64,000 bases of DNA from Paenibacillus paridis (lineage in GTDB: Bacteria; Bacillota; Bacilli; Paenibacillales; Paenibacillaceae), in the NCBI RefSeq assembly GCF_006345825.1, contig NZ_VCIX01000089.1, forward strand, positions 138,587-202,586. The letters are read 5' to 3'. Positions 26,883 through 32,985 of the stretch are shown here, one piece after another (positions within the stretch are counted from its first letter, which is position 1; the number at the start of each line of letters is the position of its first letter). Position numbers and translations under genes: made by a program. The notes beneath the pieces were generated by a model that saw nothing but the letters and a program-made list of their open reading frames with translations, ran no database searches and was not told the DNA's origin.

Positions 26883-26940
26883 AAGCAGAAGCACTGCTGA
26901 ATCTTGGACATTAGTCCCTGATTTAGTATGTGCTTTTTTT
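26883..26940 (+). ncRNA. hairpin RNA motif, copy B (leader of the 26966 ORF)
   Basis: AAGCAC (26889-26894) pairs with GTGCTT (26930-26935); an inner GGAC-ATTA-GTCC hairpin follows the shared GCACTGCT, and the 3' side is TGATTTAGTATGTGC with a T-run. It sits between a promoter and the small ORF, the position of a terminator-type attenuator or riboregulator. Confidence 0.55.
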
Positions 26941-26965
26941 GCTTTAAAAAGAAGGGATGGTTATT

Positions 26966-27163
26966 ATGTCGAAAGTTATTAGTAACGACGCTGAGATTCA
27001 AAGTTGCGTATCAAACCATTCATTAGTCGAAATTTGGGTAAGTAGAGAATTTGATGCTCATTGTCGTTTGGTTGAATATAACGATCAAGTGGTTAGGACA
27101 AGTGATGGATTTTATTATTTGAGGACTAACATTAAGATGCGCTTAACATCATTTAGTATCTAG
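26966..27163 (+). CDS. 65-aa protein, paralogue of the next ORF
   Basis: Small mixed protein containing AEIQSCVSNHSLVEIWVS and REFDAHCRLVEYNDQVVRT. ATG 26966 is preceded by GAAGGGATGG. Its relative at 27266 shares EIQSC, (R/G)EFD and VVRT at the same spacing, so the family is under protein-level constraint. Both members are preceded by the same hairpin RNA, which suggests an RNA-controlled cassette. No function recognised. Confidence 0.6.
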   Translation: MSKVISNDAEIQSCVSNHSLVEIWVSREFDAHCRLVEYNDQVVRTSDGFYYLRTNIKMRLTSFSI

Positions 27164-27178
27164 CCAAATAAATAATGT

Positions 27179-27239
27179 AAAGCGGAAGCACTGCTATTTA
27201 AGGACTCATACTCCTTGATTTAGTATGTGCTTTTTTTTT
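27179..27239 (+). ncRNA. hairpin RNA motif, copy C (leader of the 27266 ORF)
   Basis: Same outer stem as copy B (AAGCAC 27186-27191 with GTGC 27227-27230 and T-run) and identical GCACTGCT and TGATTTAGTATGTGC blocks. The inner stem is AAGGA/TCCTT instead of GGAC/GTCC: different bases, pairing preserved. It also terminates the preceding ORF. Confidence 0.55.
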
Positions 27240-27265
27240 CTTCAAGAAAAGTGAGGATGATAAGA

Positions 27266-27473
27266 ATGGTAGGTGAAGTAATTAGAAATTACCATGAAAT
27301 TCAAAGTTGTATAAATCAGTGTCATTTTATTGAAGTTAGGGTTAGAGGAGTTTGATTATATTGGTGAAATTGTTAGGTATGACGATGGAGTCGTAAGGAC
27401 AAGAGAAAGCTATTATTATATGAAGGATAATAATAGTTTGGTTGTGTGTGATCATAATATTTCATATTTCTAA
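27266..27473 (+). pseudogene. frameshifted paralogue of the 65-aa protein
   Basis: ATG 27266 (GAGG upstream) reads EVIRNYHEIQSCINQCHFIE and reaches TGA after VRVRGV. Dropping one base in AGAGGAGTTTGAT restores EFDYIGEIVRYDDGVVRT and continues to TAA 27473. The restored product of 68-69 residues aligns along its length with the 26966 protein. One inserted base has therefore inactivated this copy, unless it is a sequencing error. Confidence 0.65.
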
Positions 27474-27658
27474 TCGTGCTAGAAACTAAAGGGATGATGT
27501 TTATGGAATTGGAATTTAATAAGACGCTCAGAACTAATTTTGAGAGTAATATTAAAAGTTGAAAAATAATTTAAAGAATTTAAATTGTAAGTTAATATGA
27601 AATCATGAGCTAACCAGTATATAATTATTGGAGTAAATAAGAAAATTTGGAGGAATAT

Positions 27659-27814
27659 ATGAGCGGACAAGATACTATTAGCAATACTGATGCACATGCA
27701 AGCATAGCTGGTTACCATAAGCAAGTTTATGTTACGGTTGAATCAAACATAAATGGAACATATCAATCAGCATATCGCTCGATAGTAGTCAATGTAGGAG
27801 CAGGATTTTGGTAA
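27659..27814 (+). CDS. 51-aa protein with its own terminator
   Basis: ATG 27659 follows TTGGAGGAAT, a strong ribosome site. The product has a polar N-terminus (SGQDTISNTDAHASIAG) and ends in a beta-like SIVVNVGAGFW. It has no TM or signal sequence. A perfect terminator begins 14 nt past the stop, so this is a complete monocistronic unit. Function unknown. Confidence 0.55.
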   Translation: MSGQDTISNTDAHASIAGYHKQVYVTVESNINGTYQSAYRSIVVNVGAGFW

Positions 27815-27827
27815 TCTATATAAAGAA

Positions 27828-27866
27828 AAAGAGCCTGAGGGATGCTTTCCCATCAGGCTCTTTCTT
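27828..27866 (+). terminator. strong rho-independent terminator
   Basis: AAAGAGCCTGA (27828-27838) pairs with TCAGGCTCTTT (27853-27863), with GGGA/TCCC extending the stem. The group II intron scrap starts 4 nt after it. Confidence 0.9.
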
Positions 27867-27867
27867 A

Positions 27868-27965
27868 GTGCGCCCAGCATGGGCGCTATCTCTAGGGTTC
27901 AAGTCCCGAATGGTGAAGGCAATAGTAACCATAGCTTAAGGCAAGGGTGTCCATCGCGAGGTGGT
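27868..27965 (+). mobile_element. 5' fragment of a bacterial group II intron
   Basis: The sequence from GTGCGCCCAGCATGGGCG through CTCTAGGG, AAGTCCCGAATGG and AACCATAGCTTAAGGCAAGG to GGTGTCCATCGCGAGGTGG is the familiar start of domain I of bacterial group II introns. It breaks off after about 98 nt; no reverse transcriptase, domain V or 3' end is present. It begins directly after a terminator, the preferred target site of class C introns. Confidence 0.7.
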
Positions 27966-27974
27966 CTAAATATT

Positions 27975-28262
27975 CTATGTGGGGTCAGAATCTCTAATTT
28001 TATTGTACTCTAACTCAACTAATCCGAAAAAATTAGTAGGTCGAATTTTAAGACCCTCACAGATCTCAAATATTTTACTTATCGAAGGTTCATTCTCACC
28101 ACGTTCTATTAACGACACATAACTTCTATCTACATTACATAATCCAGCCAAATCTTCTTGCGATAGACTTTGCTTAATTCGAAGTGTTTTTATTAGTTTC
28201 CCGAGAATCGGTTTAATATCAGGATTACGATTGTTCAGAAGCTTCACCTTCTTTTTGAACAA
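27975..28262 (-). CDS. XRE-family HTH regulator
   Basis: 95 residues. Residues about 22-80 are a textbook Cro/C1 helix-turn-helix (LRIKQSLSQEDLAGLCNVD, RSYVSLIERGENEPSISK), ending in FEICEGLKIRPTNFF as in phage repressors. The TTG start at 28262 lacks a clear ribosome site, so the true start may be downstream. Divergent from the zinc-binding membrane protein gene at 28380, which it may regulate. Confidence 0.8.
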   Translation of the reverse strand: MFKKKVKLLNNRNPDIKPILGKLIKTLRIKQSLSQEDLAGLCNVDRSYVSLIERGENEPSISKIFEICEGLKIRPTNFFGLVELEYNKIRDSDPT

Positions 28263-28379
28263 TTATCAGACTTGAATCACACAGACAACAGATTGTTAAT
28301 TCCGAAAAATGGTTTATAATAGAAATTAATTGTGACGAAAATTATTTGTTGAATTCATTGAGACAAAGGGGAGTAACAA

Positions 28380-28802
28380 TTGGAATTTATTAAAGAGGGA
28401 AACGATTCAATAGTGATTTCTTGCAAAGGTTGTTCTAAACAACATGAAATTAAGAAACTCTACTATTTTAAGACATCAAATGACTATAGGTTAGTAAAGG
28501 CGATTGTTTGCGATTGCGGTAATACTACGGATAAAATAGAGGGAGGAACAGTTTCAGGTCTTACTCCACCAAGCGATCAATGGACTATTTCACTTGCCGT
28601 AAAAGCGATTCTCATTATATCAATACCAATCATCATTATTGTATTTTTGGTGAAAGGATGTATTGCATCATATATTGAATACGATAAAAATGATTATAAA
28701 GATTTCAATGATCTTACTAGACAAGAATATAACGACTACATGAAATTGGAAAGAAAGCAGCAAGAAAAGAAATGGAATAATGAGAAGATGTTTGGGAATT
28801 GA
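28380..28802 (+). CDS. zinc-ribbon and single-TM membrane protein
   Basis: 140 residues. CKGCSKQHE near residue 15 and CDCGN near 45 could form a zinc ribbon; a membrane helix spans about 72-94 (AILIISIPIIIIVFLVKG), and the tail is highly charged. TTG 28380 has AAGGGGAG 7 nt upstream. Not recognised beyond these parts; lies between the HTH regulator and the deaminase gene. Confidence 0.55.
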   Translation: MEFIKEGNDSIVISCKGCSKQHEIKKLYYFKTSNDYRLVKAIVCDCGNTTDKIEGGTVSGLTPPSDQWTISLAVKAILIISIPIIIIVFLVKGCIASYIEYDKNDYKDFNDLTRQEYNDYMKLERKQQEKKWNNEKMFGN

Positions 28803-28915
28803 AAGACGTAAATAGAGATACATAAAAATGTGAAGTTTCCAGATGAAATGTAGTTGTAAAATATTGGTTTTTAAATTATTCTATATGTAGCACATTTTAG
28901 GAAGGTGATAAGACA

Positions 28916-29500
28916 GTGTCTAAGTTAATTGGTAAATATAATAACTACAGTGAGGGACGTTCTCTTCATGAACTATCTGAACTACGACTAGATATGGTGA
29001 AGCATTTACGCGACCTTAATAAGATTCCTGAGGATGTATATGTTAAGTATTTGACAAAAAATCGTGCCGTAGCAAGTTATAAAATACAAAATGAAGTTCA
29101 TTATTTGTATTCACATAGTCAAATTAGTGAATCGACGCACGAATTATATAAGTTTTTTTCATTTACGTTGTTACCACAATCTCAAAAATTCACGACTTTA
29201 GTATTAGACAGTTCAGGAAAACATGCTGAAGTATGGGATAGAAATGTTGATACGGAAGCAAAAATTCTTGAATACATTTTCGAAGAGGTTCGTACTAAAG
29301 GCATCACAGGGGTATTAGAGGTGAATCTTTACACAAGGTATTATCCATGCGATAGTTGTGATGGAGTTATTGATCAGTTTGTTTTAGAAACTGCCTTACT
29401 GGGAATAAATACAAGTATTGAGGTTTATTACGACATAGTAGGTAGTCGAGTTCGGAAAATAAGGGAGGCTGGAGCATGGACTTCCGTGTGGAAAGTTTAA
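28916..29500 (+). CDS. nucleic-acid deaminase-fold protein (XOO_2897-like)
   Basis: 194 residues. The deaminase signature is complete: DTEAK at 112-116 (Glu114 as proton shuttle) and YYPCDSCDGVIDQF with Cys145 and Cys148 as zinc ligands. The spacing and the PCxSCxGVIxQF string resemble the XOO_2897-type deaminases of polymorphic toxins. The N-terminal 95 residues lack a secretion signal, so it may be intracellular or a detached toxin domain. GTG start with GGAAGGTG upstream. The next gene begins inside its 3' end, the arrangement of a toxin with its immunity or regulatory partner. Target (DNA, RNA or nucleotide) cannot be told. Confidence 0.7.
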   Translation: MSKLIGKYNNYSEGRSLHELSELRLDMVKHLRDLNKIPEDVYVKYLTKNRAVASYKIQNEVHYLYSHSQISESTHELYKFFSFTLLPQSQKFTTLVLDSSGKHAEVWDRNVDTEAKILEYIFEEVRTKGITGVLEVNLYTRYYPCDSCDGVIDQFVLETALLGINTSIEVYYDIVGSRVRKIREAGAWTSVWKV

Positions 29501-29784
29501 GAAAGGCAGTTACTGATATGTTTCTTGAGTACTTAGAAGCGTGCAAGGATGATCATCTGGAAGCCACAAACAGATTATTAGAAGCATATGGAGAGATAAT
29601 GGAGCATAGTGCAATGTACGAGTTTGTTGTATTGGACAGATTACTTGAATTAAATAAAGATGGTGATTACGATGGAAAAGCAGAACTTTTAAGTCAACTT
29701 GAAAAGTTTATGCAGGAGGTAGAAATATATATAACACCAGAAGAGTATGTACAAATACATGAAGTGAATTCTGTGTTAACATAA
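29476..29784 (+). CDS. small acidic helical partner of the deaminase
   Basis: 102 residues, helical and acidic (LEYLEACKDDHLEATNRLL, DGKAELLSQLEKFMQEVE). ATG 29476 lies 25 nt inside the deaminase gene with GGGAGG 8 nt upstream, so translation is coupled. Size, charge and position fit an immunity protein, but I recognise no immunity family. Last gene of the element; a strong terminator follows. Confidence 0.55.
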   Translation: MDFRVESLRKAVTDMFLEYLEACKDDHLEATNRLLEAYGEIMEHSAMYEFVVLDRLLELNKDGDYDGKAELLSQLEKFMQEVEIYITPEEYVQIHEVNSVLT

Positions 29785-29810
29785 ATTAAATTATAGATTT
29801 TTTTACCACC

Positions 29811-29848
29811 CCCCCAAGTAGCATATTTTTGCTACTTGGGGGATTTTT
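29811..29848 (+). terminator. terminator at the right end of the element
   Basis: CCCCCAAGTAGCA (29811-29823) pairs perfectly with TGCTACTTGGGGG (29830-29842), then ATTTTT. It would block element transcripts from entering the tad genes. Confidence 0.9.
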
Positions 29849-30256
29849 ATGTCCTATTTTATAGATATGACACAGGCGCTTAATTCTGGCCATAGCGGCA
29901 GCATGTCTACGGGACATTCTAACGGAGCAAAAGATATGATCGCCCGCCTAGAGACCATGGCGATGAGCGCAGCGGAATTGCCTGTACAGGTGATCAGACA
30001 GCAAATCGCGTCCGCGATTGATATCGTCATCCATTTATCGCGGTTTCGGGATCGTACCCGCAGAGTCACTGAAATTTGCGAGGTGGTAGGCATGGAGGCG
30101 GGAGAAGTAAAGCTCCAGCCGCTCTTTCTCTTTGAAGAGGAGGGGGAGTATGACGGGAGGATAGCTGGCGGGCTTAAACGAACAGCAAATGCGTTGACAA
30201 GGCTAGATAAGCTGATTATGGCTGGAAAGAGCATACAGGAAGGGGCGGTCGGATGA
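29849..30256 (+). pseudogene. cpaF: CpaF/TadA secretion ATPase, 3' part
   Basis: From the CAG codon at 29873 this is the C-terminal third of CpaF: QALNSGHSGS with the STGHSN His-box, MIARLETMA, and IDIVIHLSRFRDRTRRVTEI. It completes the 5' part at 1779-2636 in frame to about 412 residues. Upstream of the junction the element supplies ATG 29849 and a GGGGGAT sequence, so a 135-residue fragment might be translated, but it has no nucleotide-binding site. tadB starts within its stop codon. Confidence 0.92.
29852..29876. other. attR: right junction of the element
   Basis: Arm TCCTATTTTATAGATATG (29852-29869) is the exact reverse complement of the attL arm; ACA and the shared CAGG core (29873-29876) follow, after which cpaF resumes in frame. 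Confidence 0.9.
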
Positions 30257-31125
30257 GCAACACCAGCGAAGCGAGCAAAATAATACATCATAGACGGTTT
30301 TCGGGAATGAGAATCCGAAGAGCGCTGGAGTGGTGCGGCTGGGAGAGCAGCGAGACCATTGGGAGGATGAAGACGGGCAAGCAATTAATAGATTACGATC
30401 GTTACCAGCTAACGCGAAAACAATCTTTTGCGGCTGCGTTAACGGCAGGTCTTCTCCTATATGGGGCTGTCTACCTCTTCTATCATTCCAGCCTATTGTC
30501 TCTAATCATTTCTTGTGCGGGGATTGCGGCACCTAGATTTAGGCGGAGATTGCTTGTGCAGCAGCGTAAAGAGCGTTTAAAGCTGCAATTCAAGGAAGTG
30601 CTGTTCTCACTTACCTCTTCGCTCGCTGCGGGACGATCACTTGAAAATGCTTTTTTGTCGACGCTGGATGATCTTAGGCTGCTGTATCCTGATCCGCGAA
30701 CGGAGCTGCTGCTTGAATTTCAAATCGTCCGTTTTCGATTGGAAAATGCCGAGCCGCTCGAATATGCGCTCCGCCATTTCGCTGACCGTGCCGGCGTAGA
30801 TGAAATCTCGCAATTTGTTGATGCTCTTGCCACATGCAAACGCTCAGGCGGAGATTTGCTGGAGGTAATGAAACGAACGTCGGTCATTATTGGCGAGAAG
30901 CTGGAAATTGATCAGGAAATTGCCGTCATGATAGCGCAGAAAAAGTTCGAGGGTAGGATCATGATGGCTGTTCCGTTTGTTTTTCTGGCTTTCCTCAGCT
31001 TGGCTGCTCCCGATTATATGGCCCCCTTATATGGAGGACGTGGTTATCTGCTGCTGACAGGAGCGCTGCTTCTTCTCATTTTTTGCTTTTGGCTCATGGC
31101 CAAGCTGATGACCATTCGCATGTAG
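30253..31125 (+). CDS. tadB: TadB-like pilus inner-membrane platform protein
   Basis: 290 residues of the GspF/TadB family, partner of TadC in the membrane platform driven by CpaF. One TM pair near 55-85, a cytosolic helical domain with LTSSLAAGRSLENAF and FVDALATCKRSGGDLLEVM, and two C-terminal helices (about 238-285). It overlaps the cpaF 3' part (ATGA), with AGGAAGGGG ahead. In the present arrangement its native promoter is 27 kb away. Confidence 0.88.
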   Translation: MSNTSEASKIIHHRRFSGMRIRRALEWCGWESSETIGRMKTGKQLIDYDRYQLTRKQSFAAALTAGLLLYGAVYLFYHSSLLSLIISCAGIAAPRFRRRLLVQQRKERLKLQFKEVLFSLTSSLAAGRSLENAFLSTLDDLRLLYPDPRTELLLEFQIVRFRLENAEPLEYALRHFADRAGVDEISQFVDALATCKRSGGDLLEVMKRTSVIIGEKLEIDQEIAVMIAQKKFEGRIMMAVPFVFLAFLSLAAPDYMAPLYGGRGYLLLTGALLLLIFCFWLMAKLMTIRM

Positions 31126-31145
31126 GCAAGGAAAGAGGGATAAGT

Positions 31146-32027
31146 ATGGTTTCCGCAATCGCCGCAGTTATACTGACCGCATTATGGATTTATTTGGCGG
31201 GATTCAGTGCCCTCCGTTCGGTATGGCTTCAGCTATCGGGAAAAAGAGAAAGCAAGCTTCATTCGTCGAAGCTGAAGCAGCTTTGCTTAACTGATCCGTT
31301 TGCGCGTACGCTTGAACGCTTGCATTTATATGATTCTCTTCAATTGCCGATCAGCAGCTATCATCTAAAGCTGCTCGTATTGATGGATGGTGAATGGACG
31401 ATTGAGCGTACGAAGGAAGAAGCGGCCACTGCACTGGGGATAGGCTTCGCTGCCCTAACGAGCTGTGCTTGGCTGAGCCTTCTAGGCAGGGAGCCGATCT
31501 TGCTTGGAGTAGGAGTCGTATTTGGCATCGTGCTTACGATCCGACCCTTCGTAGAAGCTGGTCGGCGAGTCGACCAGCGCAAGCAGCAAATCATTACGGA
31601 GCTGCCGGACATGCTCAGCAAGCTAATGCTGCTTGTGGGAGCTGGCGAAACGGTGCAGCAGGCATTAGCCAGATGTCTGGAAGGAAAAGACTCTGACAGG
31701 CACCCGCTCTATAAGGAGTGGCGCGATGCGGTAATGTCGCTGCGCAATGGACAGGCCTTCAGCTCGGCCATGGAAAGATTCAATCGCCGCTGCTCAGTTC
31801 AGGAAGTATCGATTTTTACAACGGTATTGCTGCTGAATTATCGGCGCGGAGGAGAGCATTTTGTGCTTGCGCTGCGCGAGCTTTCCTATACGTTGTGGGA
31901 GAAACGCAAGGCTATTGCCAGGTCAAGAGGAGAGGAAGCTTCTTCTAAGCTAGTTTTTCCACTGGTAGGCATTTTGCTTGTGCTTATGATTTTGGTCGCT
32001 TCACCTGCGGTTTTGTTAATGTCCTAA
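31146..32027 (+). CDS. tadC: TadC-like pilus inner-membrane platform protein
   Basis: 293 residues from ATG 31146 (AAAGAGGGATAAGT upstream; the longer frame from 31083 lies inside tadB). N-terminal TM, a TM pair around 105-145, then the T2SSF domain ELPDMLSKLMLLVGAGETVQ and LNYRRGGEHFVLALRELS, and a final TM (FPLVGILLVLMILVASP). The order and length match TadC. Starts 20 nt after tadB. Confidence 0.88.
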   Translation: MVSAIAAVILTALWIYLAGFSALRSVWLQLSGKRESKLHSSKLKQLCLTDPFARTLERLHLYDSLQLPISSYHLKLLVLMDGEWTIERTKEEAATALGIGFAALTSCAWLSLLGREPILLGVGVVFGIVLTIRPFVEAGRRVDQRKQQIITELPDMLSKLMLLVGAGETVQQALARCLEGKDSDRHPLYKEWRDAVMSLRNGQAFSSAMERFNRRCSVQEVSIFTTVLLLNYRRGGEHFVLALRELSYTLWEKRKAIARSRGEEASSKLVFPLVGILLVLMILVASPAVLLMS

Positions 32028-32048
32028 CACAAAAGAGAGGAAGTTGAA

Positions 32049-32237
32049 ATGATGAAAAAACTAATGCAAGCGATTCGCGCCTTTTGGGCAGAGGAAGAAG
32101 GCCTTGGAACACTCGAGATTATTCTTATTATTGCGGTAGTCATTATTATTGCGCTGCTATTCAAGGATTGGATCATTGAGCTTATTGAAAGGCTGATGGG
32201 GAAAGCCGATGACGAAGCGGATAAAATTTTCAGCTAA
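32049..32237 (+). CDS. flp: Flp-type pilin
   Basis: 62 residues. The prepilin site is visible: EEEG followed by LGTLE, giving Glu at position +5 after cleavage at Gly18, then a continuous hydrophobic helix (IILIIAVVIIIALLF). Size and position after tadC match the major Flp pilin. GAGAGGAAGTTGAA precedes the ATG. Its 3' end overlaps the next gene by 29 nt. Confidence 0.88.
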   Translation: MMKKLMQAIRAFWAEEEGLGTLEIILIIAVVIIIALLFKDWIIELIERLMGKADDEADKIFS

Positions 32238-32976
32238 CTGGCACGTGAACGTTTTGCAGATCAAGTACAAGCTTCTCCAATGGCTGAGAAAAGAACAAGG
32301 CAGCTTTACGCTGGAGTCGTCCGTTGTGCTTCCGCTGTTATTGGGACTTATATTGTTATTCGTGTTGTTTGGCATGTATATGTACCAAAAGGTCATTGTA
32401 TATTATGCAGCCTCGGTAACAGCCGAAAGGACTGCCTATAGCTGGGATAATAGTTTTCGGCAGGCAAGAACAGGGATGCTGGCAGATGATAGACATGACG
32501 GTTTGTATTGGAGAATGAGCGAGGATAAGATGCTCGCCAGCCTATTCGAAATGAAGGAGGAAGTCCCCGCTTCCGCTGTCACTCTGCCGCTGGAACTACC
32601 GGGCGCAACGGAGGATGACCCGCTTTCTGAACGCAAAATGAAACAAGCGGCTTTGTGGCTCGGTAAAGCGGGTCTCGCTTACGAAGGACAAGTGAGCTAT
32701 GAACGGAGTGTTCTCAAGAAGAGCATAGAGGTCAAGCTTAAGACGACGTTATCGACGGAGTCTGCGGAGAAAAGCTGGCTGCGGCGGGAGCCTAAGAGCG
32801 TCTCTTCAGCCATAGTCGTGGAGCCTGTAGAGTTTATTCGAAGCGTTGATCTTGTGCGATATTATTACGCGAAATTTGCTAATGCGAGTGGCGGAAGCAC
32901 AGAAGCGAAGTCACAGGCTGGGAATGCTCTAGCCCCCTATAAAAGCAAGGATAAAGGAGCTGAAAGCAAAGGATAG
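32209..32976 (+). CDS. TadE-like pseudopilin
   Basis: 255 residues. LRKEQGSFTLESSVVLP carries a pilin-type cleavage site (G before SFTLE, Glu +5) at about residue 32 and is followed by one long TM (LLLGLILLFVLFGMYMYQ). The remaining 190 residues are extracytoplasmic. ATG 32209 with GGGGAAA upstream overlaps flp, consistent with coupled translation. One of three TadE/TadG-like proteins here. Confidence 0.8.
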   Translation: MTKRIKFSANWHVNVLQIKYKLLQWLRKEQGSFTLESSVVLPLLLGLILLFVLFGMYMYQKVIVYYAASVTAERTAYSWDNSFRQARTGMLADDRHDGLYWRMSEDKMLASLFEMKEEVPASAVTLPLELPGATEDDPLSERKMKQAALWLGKAGLAYEGQVSYERSVLKKSIEVKLKTTLSTESAEKSWLRREPKSVSSAIVVEPVEFIRSVDLVRYYYAKFANASGGSTEAKSQAGNALAPYKSKDKGAESKG

Positions 32977-32985
32977 AGCAAAGCG

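Larger units (their letters stand above)
2634..29873. mobile_element. 27.2-kb serine-integrase element inserted in cpaF
   Basis: The boundaries are visible on both sides. A CAGG core occurs at 2634-2637 and 29873-29876. Just inside are 18-bp arms, CATATCTATAAAATAGGA at 2639-2656 and its exact reverse complement at 29852-29869. Circularising the element would rebuild a 44-bp palindromic attP whose centre is the CA dinucleotide common to both junctions. The integrase gene starts 15 bp from the left arm. The interior is much more AT-rich than the flanks. It carries phage-like genes but no capsid, terminase or complete tail module, so it resembles a decayed prophage or a defence-loaded integrative island rather than an active phage. 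No conjugation genes were recognised. Confidence 0.93.

Noticed and set aside
27503..27562. 19-codon ORF with GGGATG upstream
   Set aside because: Very short, no terminator or homologous partner seen; could be the start of a decayed third small paralogue.
2634..29873. Whole element as an intact prophage
   Set aside because: No terminase, portal, capsid, full tail or lysis genes; only tail-region remnants remain.
2634..29873. Element as a conjugative ICE
   Set aside because: No relaxase, coupling protein or type IV secretion genes recognised.
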